Assembly: GCA_022496805.1 (NCBI GenBank)
Contig: CM040103.1
Span: 1,940,001 to 2,004,000 of the forward strand
Length of the DNA stretch: 64,000 nt
Reading direction: 5' to 3'
Source: Pohlia nutans
Taxonomy: Eukaryota; Streptophyta; Bryopsida; Bryales; Mniaceae
Part shown: one piece after another, positions 1 through 10,827 of the stretch
Layout of the letters: every line of letters begins with the position of its first letter
Numbering within the stretch: the stretch's first letter is position 1
Program-made: the position numbers and the translations under genes
Notes under the pieces: generated by a model
Databases searched by the model: none
What the model was told of the DNA's origin: nothing
The model's input: the letters and a program-made list of their open reading frames with translations, nothing else

Positions 1-727
1 TTGTCTTCCTTGTCTTTTTTTTCTTCTACTTTTTCTTCAGTTGTGGCCGCTGAACCCGAAACAATGGGAGTAAACCCAACCACACAAAAAAAAAAGTTTT
101 TTTTTGACTTTTTTGACTTTTTTCAAAATTTACTACTTTTAGGCTCTGGGTGCGCGGCCGCGCACCCAAAGACCCTTCAATCTCCCTCTACATCTTCATC
201 TCCCTCTACATCTTCATCTCCCTCTACATCTCCCTATCCATCTTCATCTCTCTTTCCATCTTCATCTCCCTCTCTACGTTCATCTCCTCTCCATCTCTCT
301 CCCCTCTCCATCTCTCTCCCCTCTCCATCTCTCTCCCCTCTCCTCATATATATAAGGGGAGAGGAGGGGGTCTCTCTCATCATTCTCCCACTCCCTCTCC
401 CATCCCTCTCCTCTCCTCTATATATGTGAGGAGAGGAGAAGAAGATGAGAGGGAGATGGGAGATCTTTGGGTGCGCGGCCGCCCACCCAAAGCCTAAAAA
501 TAGTAAATTTTGAAAAAAGTCAAAAAAGTCAAAATTTTTTTTTTTTTTTTTTTTTTTAATTTTTGGGCGGCCGCGGTTTAGGGTTTAGCAGCACCCCACG
601 GCCAACCAAAAAGGAAAAAAAAGTTTTGGTTTTTTTTTTTTTTTTTTTTTGGGTTTGCTCCCATTGTTTCGGGTTCAGCGGCCACAACTGAAGAAAAAGT
701 AGAAGAAAAAAAAGACAAGGAAGACAA
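1..727. repeat. Long inverted repeat (foldback) around a pyrimidine-rich core
   Basis: The first ~175 bases reappear as reverse complement at ~470-727: the TTGTCTTCCTTGTCTTT start pairs with the AAAGACAAGGAAGACAA end. Both arms carry GCGGCCGC, the CCATTGTTTCGGGTTCAGCG block and the AGTAAATTTTGAAAAAAGTC block. The right arm has an extra ~110 bp (about 540-650). The core is CTCCATCTCTCCC-type microsatellite. Position 1 pairs almost exactly with 727, so the left arm may continue outside the window. This could be a foldback transposon or the end of a larger element. The ORFs here are simple-sequence artefacts. Confidence 0.75.
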
Positions 728-880
728 AAAGGAAGACAAGAAGAAAGACAAAAGAAAGACAAGAAGGAGACAAGAGGTAGACAAGAAAGAAGACAAGAAA
801 GAAATCAAGTTGAAAAAGAAAAGATGAAAGAAAAGATAAAAGAAAAGATAAAGATAAGAATAAAAAATAATTAAAATAAT
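690..880. repeat. Purine-rich AGACAAGA simple repeat
   Basis: Degenerate AAGACAAG / AAAGATAA tandem sequence that overlaps and extends the right arm of the foldback. No coding potential is evident. Confidence 0.6.
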
Positions 881-1253
881 TATTTATTTACAATTTAAGT
901 GATTGTAAAAAGACAACATTGATGCTTTTTAGAGAACTTTTTCACCGGTTTTTTTTTAAGTCAAATATGTTTATGAAATGAGCGCACTTGACCAAGTGCA
1001 TTAATAGCGAATTTCTTAATATTATTAAGATCCCTCCACTACATTATTATTTTAATTAGTCTCAAAACCTTAAAAAATTGTTTTATCTAGGGAATTTTTT
1101 TTACTGGAAATGAAAGTTTGAGTTTCACTTTATAAATTTAGACACTTTTTACTTGGTTTTAGTTTTACTTGGTTTTTTCAATTACTAACCAAGTACTAGT
1201 TATAGTACCTAACTTTTTACTTGATAGTACTACAACATGCATGAGAATCATTA

Positions 1254-1794
1254 CATTAGAGAAATAATGAGCCTTGGAGAGGGCCCTTGGAAGTGTCATA
1301 CATAGTCTATTAATCAGACGTGAGTGGGCTTAGGTAAAGTACCTAAATTTTGGCATAAAAATGTCACTACCTTGTGTGGAAGTTAGGTACTATAACTAGT
1401 TCATGATACAAGATAATGTACTTCGCATTGGATTACTATAACTAGTTATAGTACCTAACATCACATTGAATTACTATAACTAGTTCATGGTACAAGATAA
1501 TGTACTTCGCATTGGATTACTATAACTAGTTATAGTACCTAACATCACATTGAAGTACTATAACTAGTTCATGGTACAAGATAATGTACTTTGCATTGTA
1601 TTAGTTATAGCACCTAACTTGTATTGTTTTCCAGTAAACAATTCTCTCACCCAATGTACCTTAGCTCACATGATGCGAACGCATATAGGGGAAATAGCTC
1701 ACTTCCTTTTCTTGAAGTACAATTTAAATGCTAAAAACGACCCCCCATGGACTTGCTCGAGAGGCCCTCTCCAAGGCTCAATATTTCTCTAATG
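1254..1794. mobile_element. 541-bp terminal-inverted-repeat element (MITE)
   Basis: The ends are inverted repeats: CATTAGAGAAATAATGAGCC at the left and its imperfect reverse complement ending CTCTAATG at the right, continuing through GGAGAGGGCCC. The sister sites near 32,113 and 46,206 lack the insertion (GAATCATTATTTAGTGC is continuous in unit 2). No clear target duplication is seen. No transposase ORF is present. Confidence 0.8.
1385..1615. repeat. ~84-bp tandem repeat, 2.7 copies
   Basis: Three successive copies begin TACTATAACTAGTTCATG and run through AATGTACTT(C/T)GCATTG and ATAGTACCTAAC. Each contains the palindrome ACTATAACTAGTTATAGT or a decayed form. They lie inside the 541-bp element and probably arose by slippage. 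Confidence 0.7.
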
Positions 1795-1881
1795 TTTAGT
1801 GCTATATAACTATATTTGTCAATATATCATTCAAAAGCTATAATCTATTAAAAGGTGGTTCTAAAAGGTGCTTCTGCGGCC

Positions 1882-1950
1882 ATGGATGGAGTGGAATTCA
1901 CATTGACTTGTAATGAATTTTTTGGGTCCATCTTAACAATCTTTGTCTAG
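1882..1950 (+). pseudogene. First exon-like fragment of the linked decayed gene family (unit 1, L copy)
   Basis: It reads MDGVEFTLTCNEF... for 22 codons, then TAG. The same block heads the copies at 32,192 (+), 46,284 (+, no ATG) and 51,952 (-). Its continuation in unit 1 lies beyond the Mutator-like insertion, at about 17.5 kb. The family is not recognised; see the best-preserved copy at 51,669-51,952. Confidence 0.5.
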
Positions 1951-2030
1951 TTTTAAGTAACTCTTAAATGTCATAACGATTAGTTTCTGGACGATTAATA
2001 GATCCAAACTCACTCTACATTCTCAAGAAT

Positions 2031-2290
2031 GCTATTTCGCGAGCGGTGAGCAGAAAATCACGAGCGGTGAGCGGAAAATTACGAGCGGTGAGTAGAAAAT
2101 CTAAAAAGAAAAGATAAAAAGTACTTGAATTTTAAAAAAAGATGAGGCCTATGACCGTGGAATATACTATTTATAAGCATTAAAGAGGGAGAAAAAAGTA
2201 ATTACACTTGCTAATTTTAGAAAAGATAAAAATCATTTCAGTAAAGTTATCCTAAAACCGTGGAAATTGGGTTTATAACCATGGATTTCA
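2031..2290 (+). repeat. Left TIR of the Mutator-like element
   Basis: Begins GCTATTTCGCGAGCGGTGAG. It is followed by two further GAGCGGTGAG(C/T) copies, then CCTATGACCGTGG (about 2,148) and CCTAAAACCGTGG (about 2,250). Each block has a counterpart in the same order in the reverse complement of the right end. Confidence 0.65.
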
Positions 2291-2372
2291 GTTACGCTTT
2301 GAATTGGAATTTAATAATCTTTCCATAAACAGATATATAAATAGATTCATGTAATTCTCAAATGATCATATA

Positions 2373-2860
2373 AGTTGCGAAACCATAAGATAGAGGGAAT
2401 TTTATTGCTAGAACACACCGGTCATCTACAGAATGGAGTACACATTTTGGATATTTCAAGAAGATTGCAATCAAGTATAATATTACCGCTGAGTCACAAC
2501 ATTTTCTTTTTAAGTGGGATGTTGGTTAAACCACTTCCTGAATCTTTAAGTAGGTGTGACCATGTCTACAATACCACTAAGCAAAATCTACTTGATCTCG
2601 TTAAAGTTCAACGTCAGGGCATGTACGAAGAAATCCTCATTGCGTGTCAGGCCACACATTACACGGTAAACATAATAAACTCAATTGATCCTTTCAATGT
2701 AGCCTCTTCTTTCAATTTTTATTCTTCATACTAATCATTTTTATCTAAACATCTGGTTTTGCAGTCTGATACTGCCAAAACGTTGACATAGGCATCCATC
2801 CGTTTCTACCAGGCTTTTCCCGATAAGTCGCACTGGACAGCAAACAATATGCAGCAGTAC
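2373..2860 (+). pseudogene. Captured gene fragment with one intron and a nonsense codon
   Basis: An open exon (about 2,373-2,665; ...EGILLLEHTGHLQNGVHIL...) ends in-frame at a good donor (ACG|GTAAAC). The intron 2,666-2,764 ends TTTTGCAG. The next exon continues in frame with SDTAKTLT, a TAG at about 2,789, then ASIRFYQAFPDKSHW. The single stop, followed by more coding-like sequence, indicates a decayed gene segment. I do not recognise the product. It lies just inside the left TIR of the Mutator-like element, as expected for transduplicated host sequence. It may belong to the same source gene as 5,985-6,556. Confidence 0.5.
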
Positions 2861-3437
2861 ATCAATGAGGCAGTCTACCATCCCCCACTTCTAATTCTAA
2901 TATACTATCCCTCATTTCCAATAAGCATGTACCTCCCCCCTCACACACTTTCAATCTCCGTCTAATATTTTTAAATTATGATTTCCTAATCCCATCCCCT
3001 CATCTAACCTCCTTATTTTAACCTCCACCCTTTTGATATGACTCGGTCCTTGTTTTTTAGTTCCTCCTCTAACTCCCCCCCCCTTGTATTTTAATTTCTA
3101 TCTACCATCCCTCGTAAAATACTTGTCTACCATCCCGGACTTCTAATTCTAATTTACTATCCTCCAATTTTAATCAACATATTACCCCTCCCCCACACAA
3201 TTTCAATCCCCATCTTATTTTATTTGAAATGTAATTTCTAAATCTTGTCTCCTCGCCTTATTTACCTTCTTTATCTCCCATTTTTTTATTTTTTTATTTT
3301 AATTCCAAGTTTCCCTCCTATTTAATATTATTGTTCCATCTTTCGTTTGTAATTTCCATCTACCACCCCCCCTCCAAATTTCATTCCTTTGTTTCTCTCT
3401 AATAACTTAATTTCCCACCACCATCCCGAAATTTTAA
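2861..3437. other. Pyrimidine-rich non-coding sequence
   Basis: C/T-rich sequence with repeated CTACCATCCC and CTAATTCTAAT phrases (near 2,875, 3,110 and 3,140), suggesting decayed ~250-bp duplication. No convincing coding region. Confidence 0.4.
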
Positions 3438-3810
3438 TTAAAAACTTAAAAAGGAAACTGTTAAGTTCAATAGTTTAAACGTATGCCCATAACCATAGCT
3501 CCTCTCGGAGTAGATTCGGTCCTTTCCGCCAGAGAATCTTTCGGACATTCTTTTGACTATTAATGCACGTGTCAGAAATTTCCCGATTTGGCCTACACGT
3601 GCAAGATTGCACGTTCTGAAACAGAAAGTCTGAAGGACCCTTTGTTCTGCTAAAAAAGTGAGGGAGTTAGGGAGGGGAGGGAGTTGGGGATGAGAGGAAG
3701 TTGGGAAGAGAAGGGAGAAGGGACAGTGGAAGGAGAGGGAGGGGTCAGCTGCCTGGGCGGCGGCCGTCCGCCTAATCAGACGACTTGAGGGTAACTTCTC
3801 CGCCAAACAA

Positions 3811-3955
3811 CCTTTAGAGGCCCATAACTTCCTCAAAAATCATCCAAATTGAGATTATGAGATGTTTTTTGGCATCTACATTTTTTGTACATGCCAAAAA
3901 ACATCTCATAAGCCCAATTTGGATACGTTTTGACAAAGTTATGGGCCTCTGAAGG
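3811..3955. repeat. Perfect-core hairpin, ~65-bp arms
   Basis: GAGATGTTTTTTGGCAT is followed after a 15-base loop by ATGCCAAAAAACATCTC. The arms extend outwards with mismatches through CAATTTGG and GGCCCATAAC. Flanking DNA is rich in GGCCGTCCG / CGGACGGCC on both sides. It may be a foldback element or small-RNA hairpin; no expression evidence is available. Confidence 0.7.
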
Positions 3956-5533
3956 TTCGGACGGCCTTTTCAAAGCCCTGCAGGCCGTCAAATCGGACGG
4001 CCGCGATGGCGGACGGCGCCTGGCCGACGGCCGTCGCTAGGCATTCGGCGGTCGGCCGTCGGCTACTTGCAGAAACTTCAAAGCCCCGTAAGAACTTCAA
4101 AATGTATTCAAACTTGGGTAAAATCACAATCAAACGTATATTTTCAGAACTATGTGCAAAAATCTCTCTATGCCAAGGTATGTTGTATACCAAATATTTT
4201 TGTCCATATAATATCATTAATATGCTGTATTTAGAATAGTATTGACACAAATTATTTAAGGAATAAGGAAATGAATTCGTTTATGTTGAAGTGAAATTAT
4301 GTTTTTTCAAAGCAATTCAACAAGTTTTGAAGTAGTGTATATTTTGAAGTGGCATAAAAATTTATCTTTGTATTGTTTGTAGGTTATATGAAGATATAAT
4401 TTCTATTACAAATTTACAAAAAAGAATCATCTTTTGAAAAAATTAACCTCTAAAGGACTATGTAGCCTCATTTGGAACTATTGAGAATTTACGCAAGTCC
4501 TAATGACTTAATTGATCTTCATGGACTTTTCGTGAATTTCTCATGAAAATTAATTGAGATAGATCATTATGCTTTATAGATAATGTTTTATTGCACGTGA
4601 ACGCATCATCTCAATAAGTATTGAAAATATTATAGTTTCAATTGCTAAAAACAAATAAAATTATATGTCAAAGCGTGCATCCCTTTTTAAATTATTGTAA
4701 ACTTCAAAACATTTATAAGGTAGGTAGGATCTACATTGAAAAATAAAATGTTGAATAATTTTATTTTTAGCAATTGTATGACACCTATGACAACAAAAAT
4801 CTGCATACAGAGATGGTATAAATAATATACGATATATATTTTTTGATTCAAATTTTTAGAATTTTCAATGATACAACTAAGATATTTCTTGCTTATTCAA
4901 ATGTTTCATCATTGGAATTGGTATTTTTCAATTTCGTATCAAAATTATTATCAATTGTAATTTTTAGACCATTTGTACCTTCTTCTACTTGTCAAATTTT
5001 TATTAAATGAATATGAAATTTATTTTTAGCTATTTTCTTTCCACCTAATCTCAATTGATTTTTCAACACAAGTTGTGAACACTTATAGCTTTTACGGATT
5101 TCATATATGTTTACTAATTTCATATATATTATTTTCATTATTTTTGTATACACTACCACTTTCTTAGAAAAAATAATTCAATAATTTGAAATATGATACG
5201 ATTTTAAATTTTAAATTTCAATTTCAAAAATTTCAAACTTCAAATTTAAAACAAAGGAGAAGAATTCAAAGGAAAACGAGAAGGAGTAGGGAAACGGATA
5301 GAAAGAGAAGAAGGGAGCGACAACATGAAGATGGGTTCCATTCCGACAAGTACAGTTGACGGAGAATTCAATATAAAGCACATTAAATATAGGAACATTC
5401 TATGTTTGTAGTCTTGTACTTAAGACAGTCCTCGAAAAACGTGGGGAATCTCAAAATAAATGTTGACTATGAGTGAAGAGAAAAATTAGAGTTGAGATGA
5501 AGCAACACAACACTCAATCCTCCAGTTCCAAAA
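3956..5533. other. GC-rich hairpin flank then AT-rich non-coding DNA
   Basis: About 3,960-4,080 is GC-rich (GACGGCC motifs). The rest is strongly AT-rich with no supported gene. ORFs at the left edge are shadows of the palindromic flank. Confidence 0.4.
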
Positions 5534-5885
5534 ACTAGACACCTTTCGCCGTCCGCTTGGCGCGTCCGATCGGGCCATCCGCCATCCACCGTCCGCTTGG
5601 CAAGTCCGATCGGGTCGACCACTGTCCGCCCATTGTCATCCTCCAAGAGTTGTGTCCGATCAAGCCCCGTCCGCTATCTGCCGTCCGCTTGGCGCGTCCG
5701 ATCGAGTCGTCCTCCGTCCTCCTCTCGCTGTCATTCAAGAGTTGCGTCCGATCAACCGTCCGCCGTCTTCCAAAGAGTGGCGTCCAATCCGGCAGTCCGC
5801 TATCCGACCTAGCCGTCCGCTGGCCTCCTCCAAGAGAGTTGCGTCCGATCTGATTGTCCGTCCGATTGATCGTCTGACTAGGTTA
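5534..5885. repeat. Degenerate CGTCCGATC-rich tandem array
   Basis: GTCCGCTTGG, CGTCCGATC(G/A) and CAAGAGTTG(C/T)GTCCGATC recur about every 60-90 bp; at least six CGTCCGATC-like words are visible. The three overlapping ORFs here reflect the repeat, not genes. Similar CGGACG words occur around 3.96-4.06 kb and 5.93-5.99 kb. Confidence 0.65.
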
Positions 5886-5984
5886 AAATGCCGACCGCCA
5901 AGGTAATTCAGAATTTACCTTGCAGACGCTACGTCCGGCCGCTCGGACGCGTCGTCCGAACGTCCGAACGTCAAATCGGACGCG

Positions 5985-6556
5985 ATTTGGTCCAAAGACG
6001 TCGGAAGTGACAACCCTGTGGATTGCTCGACTCTTATCATCAACAATTCGTTTGAAAAAATTGTAGCAGAGAAGCGTGACACAGGCGGGACTCCAAAAGT
6101 TTTGAAAGAGATTGATCAACACCTTCTTATCAGAGATACGTAAATGTCTACATTTCCAATTTCTTGTATTTCTCAAATAAATCGTTTTCTAACCTCTTGT
6201 TCTTAAGCTTGTGGCCAACGAACATTGTACTTCAACGGGAAGGTGGAAAAGAAGGCGGCCTGTGACCTTGTCATTATCGATTATCCGGATGGCATGAGCA
6301 TCTCTAGAGTCTATGATCCTCCAACTCAAGTGCCTGATTGGAATGCACTCTCTCCAAAGTTCCTTTGCAATTCAATGACATTTTAGCTTAGCTACCTTCA
6401 CCACAATGGTGTTCTTCTTATGTATTACTCAGATGGGGAGAAGATCAAGCAGGAAATCATAAAGCTTCTCAAAAAGTCAAGATTGGAGATTCGTGAAAAG
6501 AAGACAGTGATCAACTCAATGCATTTGTCAAATCTAGAGAATCTACTACGACATGT
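5985..6556 (+). pseudogene. Captured gene fragment, possibly methyltransferase-like
   Basis: About 5,985-6,139 reads ...LIINNSFEKIVAEKR... to a GTAAATG donor-like site. About 6,209-6,556 reads CDLVIIDYPDG...VPDWNALSPKF, an in-frame TAG at about 6,384, then LSYLHHNGVLLMYYSDG...KKTVIN up to a GTAAGT donor. The D-L-V-I-I-D-Y-P-D-G stretch followed by a hydrophobic N-G-V-L-L-M-Y-Y strand recalls motifs IV-V of class I SAM-dependent methyltransferases, but this is a weak inference. With a premature stop and an intron-like junction whose phases do not join cleanly, it is non-functional cargo of the Mutator-like element. Confidence 0.5.
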
Positions 6557-6699
6557 AAGTCCATTGCTCATCCACTCTACTTGAAAGTATTTGAAATTTA
6601 AGTTGTCAAACACTGACGGAATATGCGCGGTCACGGTTCTGGATACTCCGGCCAGTGGAAGGTCACTTAGGGGACTGCTGCCGGAACCATCTCATGGTG

Positions 6700-7340
6700 T
6701 TCAACGCGGGCACACCAATTGCCCGCTGCTCGCACCACAAGGGGGTGCCGGCACTGGCAACCCCCTCACCCTCGCACTAGCAGTGTTCGAACTACTGATG
6801 GAAGGGGAAAGGGGTGCCGGTGCTAGCACCCTCTCGTGCTGTCCAACGCGAACAGCAGAGTGCCCGTTGCTGACATAGCGAGGGGTGTCGGCATCGGCAC
6901 CCCCCTCATCCCACGTATCAGTAGTGTTGAAACGGCTGGTGATAGCACGGGATCCAGGCACTCATTCGATTGACTTAGGGAGTGACGATGTTCTATTAAG
7001 CGCGGTGGACGAGACCAACATGTGTAATCTTGCAACATTGAGACCATGGCGAGGTCCCAAACAGAAGTGTGATGCTCTGCTCAAAGTTGACTGCTGGCAC
7101 CCCATTATGGTTTGCTCCATGGGTTCGGCACCAGCTCGTAACGCCAATCAGCGAGAGTATGTCGGCACCGGCACCCCCGTAGTTGCACGCTCCATGAGCT
7201 CGAGCTGAGCTCCTGGCGCGAACCACAAGGGAGGTGCCCGTGCCAGCACCCCCTCCGTGACTAGCGCCATGAGCTCGCGCTGAACCCGTGGCGCGTGCCA
7301 CAACGGGGGTGCCGATGCCGATGTCGGCACCACCTCCGTG
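6700..7340. repeat. GC-rich double-palindrome satellite, block 1
   Basis: Roughly 100-150 bp units alternate two inverted-repeat motifs: GGTGCCGGCACCGGCACCCC-like, and GCGCCA(C/T)(A/G)AGCTC...GAGCTCGTGGCGC-like. They are linked by CTCCGTGACTAGCGCCA. Long GC-rich ORFs on both strands here are by-products. Confidence 0.75.
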
Positions 7341-7659
7341 ACTAGCGTTAGGTTGAGCAGTTGTAGAATTAGTTTCACATTTTCTTTCTTCTTTGGCATT
7401 GTGATACGAGAAACCACTCGATTATTTAGAGAAAGGCTTCGTAAGAAGTTCACACGGTTTGGACCCTATAGAGATGTACAAATAATGATTCATTGTCTTC
7501 TAAGAGTACTATTCTTTTGCTGCAAATCATCTGTTTGTGTGAATAACTATATGCACTAGTATTGAGTCTGCTTGATGTCAACGTATCGCATTGACAGATA
7601 TGTAATTCTGATTTAGAACATGTCAATTAATCAAGCAATATAAATCACTATAAGATCCA
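7341..7659. other. Non-repetitive AT-rich stretch
   Basis: Separates satellite blocks 1 and 2. Nothing recognisable; the short ORFs look random. Confidence 0.35.
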
Positions 7660-7969
7660 TCAAGGAACTGCCGGCATCGCTCCACAGTTCGCGCCACAAG
7701 CTCAGCGTGAGCTTGTGGCGCCACTCAAGGAGGGAGTACCCGTGCCCGTACTCTCGAAGAGGCAAGGTCCTCGAGCTCGCCCTGAGCTCATGGCGCGTGC
7801 AACCACAAGGGTGCCGGCACCGGCACCCCCTAACTAAGTAACGTCAAAAGCCAACCTGAGCTTATGGCGCGTACTCCAACAGGGGTGCCGGAGCCGGCAC
7901 CCCCTCCGTGATTGGCGCCACAAGCTTAATGCAAGCTCGTGGCGCGTGCCACCACGGAGATGCCAAAGT
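7660..7969. repeat. Double-palindrome satellite, block 2
   Basis: Contains a near-perfect hairpin GCGCCACAAGCTCA / TGAGCTTGTGGCGC at about 7,689-7,719 and two GGTGCCGG(C/A)(A/G)CCGGCACCCC palindromes. It is interrupted at 7,974 by the LTR element and resumes at 11,606. Confidence 0.75.
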
Positions 7970-7974
7970 CGGCA

Positions 7975-8752
7975 TGTAGTATAGTTTTTACATAAATCAT
8001 TTCTTCAAACTCCCAGGAAGTTCTCTCATGGAAGACTCAAAAGGTTTCAAGTTGTGGCTAAAGCTATACACAATTAAATTAAGACTATGCAAAGTTAAAT
8101 GGTATTAATTTGACATTTAGACAACTTAATTTCACTATTACTCCAACCATAAAATGAGTTGACAAATAATTGCTTACAAACTTAATGCGACTAGAGTACT
8201 AGCCACCTATGGAAACAAATGGATAAGCAATTCCTAAACCACGACACACTACTATGTACCAAATTAACAAAAAGTTGGCTTGCAAACTCCAAGCCAATAC
8301 CATGAACTGATTACACTTGTGAGACGACAAATCCATTGGGACAACTTATCACAACATGTGACACCAACTGTGCACAAGATTATTTGATAACTTTAAAATA
8401 TATTTGTATATTGCTAAAAATTGTGTGAATTACAACAACTTGACTAAAGCAAACTATGACTCTATTGATTATACAATGTGCAAGAGTGAGTAAGAAAATA
8501 GAAGACAAGTGGTCTAATAGCTAGCATTGGGAATTGAAGAGTCGCTTAACTTCTATTAGAAGTTCAACTTATCTACTTATCCTACTTCATATCTTAGCCA
8601 ATTAGACTACTTGGTATTTAATTTGCAAATAGTACTTTTGTATCAATTATCAACTAATTTATCATGGTCAAATAGAAATACAGTCTATTAGTTATCCCTA
8701 TTTACACTAGAAAGAGCAAATAGACAAAAAATAAAAAATACACATGACTACA
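7975..8752 (-). repeat. 3' LTR of the non-autonomous element
   Basis: 778 bp; same length as and nearly identical to 10,828-11,605. It starts TGTAG and ends CTACA in + orientation. Confidence 0.85.
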
Positions 8753-9356
8753 TAGCCCTCTTCTTTAGCAATTGATGCCCTCGTCAATTATATTTTTATC
8801 TTTTCTTTTTCTTTTTCCCTTTATCAAATTTATTGTAAATTCCATTATCAAATTTTCCATAGAAGGTATGATAGCTTTATTAATAATAAAATAAATGTCT
8901 TTCTTCTTTACTTTGGAGTTTTGGAAAAGGGTTTTTTTTTTTTAATTTTTTAAATTCAATGTCATTTGTAGTTCATGTCATATAATTATTTTATATAAAA
9001 AAATGTAACCTTTTATTATTATTATTATAGATAATTCTCAACTTTAAGTCACTTTTGTTTGATGTGTTACTTTTCAATTAAAACTAATAAAAAAATTTAA
9101 GTATTTTTTTTAATTTTTAATTTTATTTATATTTTATTTTATATAATTTAATCCACCAGGGTCCCAAGTTCTTCTCAATAGATTATAAGCAATTAATAAA
9201 ACAATTTCATTTTTTGTATTGTAGATATTAAAAAGATTCATGAAATCATCATAAATTTGCATGTTTAGAAATACTCTTTGCATGTTAAATTTTATTTTTT
9301 GATTTGGAATTGATCCATAAAGAGAATTTATCATTAACATAGTATTTACACTGTCT

Positions 9357-10705
9357 TCATTTTGATGCATTTAAATACAAGTTATTTGAGGTACAATAGT
9401 CTTTAAACTTAATGCCATCTACCCTTGAATAATTCTTACAAGTAATTTTCAATCTCAGTACGATTTTAACTATATTGACAAGGTGAAATATTGATGTTAT
9501 ATTGCTACCATAATTGAATATTTTCTTTCTTTTCATTATTTCACTTTTATCACTACCAAGCACATTTTCCTTTGTCAAATATTCCACTTTGGCTATTGAA
9601 TTAATACAAATTTTTGTTTTTGCTGCTTTAGCAATTGAAGTAAAGTCAACATCACCTTGGAAATGATATTGCCCATTTTGTTTGGAAGATATTTTCATAT
9701 CCAAATCTTTATTTAATTGTTGATTGAAAGTCTCATTATCTTCTTTTGACATGATTGTATTAATGACAAGAATTTTGTTTGTTTGGATAAGACAAATGTG
9801 TTTATTAGGTATTTCCTTGATCATATTTGATTTTTGATTTTCATAAGAGAATTTGATTTCTTTACATTCAAAAAGTTGACATAGCAAGTATGAAATAGAA
9901 ATTTCCATATTCTCATTTTTTTCATGACTCTAGACAATTTATTTGCGACTAGTTCATTCTTTTGAATCAATTCATTTATAAGTATTTTATCTAAAACATT
10001 TTTATTTTTAAAAATTAATACTTTGCAAATGCCATCATTATGCTTTATTTTTAAAGCTTCTATTTCAGTAAGTAAAGCATCCTTCTCTTTTAATAGATTC
10101 AAATTCAATTCCTCTTGCTTATTCAATTCCTCTTCTTTGACATACAATAAATCGTCCAAGTCTTCATTTTGTTTAACCATATCATTATTAAATATAGACA
10201 TATTGAATAATTTATTTTTGATTAATTCAATTTTTGCTTCATAATCCTCTTGCATTTTCTTTGAGTGAGCTTTGAAGTTATCTTGCAATTTATTCACTTT
10301 TTTTGCATGATCATTTTCTTTTTCAATACTTTGATCTTTCAACAATTTCAACATATCTTTCAAACTTTGATTTTCATTGCATGATTCTTCAAGCTTGTTT
10401 CTTACATTTTCAAGGGTATTAATGTCACTAGTTTGATGATCAATAAGAATGTCTCTATGCTCATTCTTGAACTCTTCAAGCTCTTTTTGCATTAAGTTTT
10501 TTTCCTCATTACAACTTTTTAATTCCTTTGCATAAAATTCTAAGCCTCTATACAATCCATGAAGTTCTACTTCCTTTCTTTCAACTTCAACATTTATATT
10601 TTTACATCTTTCTTGAAGAACATTATAACTATTCACATAATTTTGACATCTTACACATTGCATGTGATTACAATGGCTGCCATTATAAGATTGAAAATAC
10701 TCCAT
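9357..10705 (-). pseudogene. Coiled-coil Gag-like ORF with a frameshift
   Basis: The first part (10,705 down to about 9,900) encodes ~270 residues, beginning MEYFQSYNGSHCNHMQCVRC (a Cys/His cluster) and then a highly charged Lys/Glu/Leu/Asn region with heptad character, predicting a long coiled coil. At a run of seven A (- strand, about 9,915-9,930) the frame shifts. The second frame then runs open for a further ~180 residues to 9,357. One base gained or lost in the A-run would explain the break; programmed slippage is an alternative. Position just downstream of the primer-binding site and predicted coiled coil suggest Gag, but no canonical CCHC knuckle is visible. Confidence 0.6.
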
Positions 10706-10806
10706 TCAATGTATTTGTCAAATATTATTTCTAGTTCAAATTACATACCAATTCTAATTTTTGTTTCATCCTATATTGTGCTAAAGCCTCTTGACAACCG
10801 GAGCCT

Positions 10807-10824
10807 TCCCCGGCAGCGGCGCCA
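10807..10824 (-). other. Primer-binding site (tRNA-Asp type)
   Basis: The - strand reads TGGCGCCGCTGCCGGGGA, three bases after the 5' LTR. The plant tRNA-Asp primed site is known as TGGCGCCGTTGCCGGGGA, giving one C/T difference. Confidence 0.85.
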
Positions 10825-10827
10825 AAA

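Larger units (their letters stand above)
1015..2030. repeat. Segmental duplication unit 1, left part
   Basis: Starting at AAGATCCCT(C/T)CACTACATT, this region matches the start of unit 2 (from about 31,945) and unit 3 (from about 46,035), apart from the 541-bp insertion described separately. It is cut at 2,030 by the 14.9-kb Mutator-like element; the homology resumes at about 16,940. The same junction is continuous in unit 2 (about 32,325-32,345) and unit 3 (about 46,415-46,435). Confidence 0.75.

Noticed and set aside
575..590. GGTTTAGGGTTTAG telomere-like word
   Set aside because: Only two repeat units; similar short words occur by chance at 16,666 and 38,100, too little for an interstitial telomere.
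6591..7453. Overlapping GC-rich ORFs on both strands (80-107 codons)
   Set aside because: Products of the double-palindrome satellite; several frames are open at once and translate to Gly/Ala/Pro repeats.
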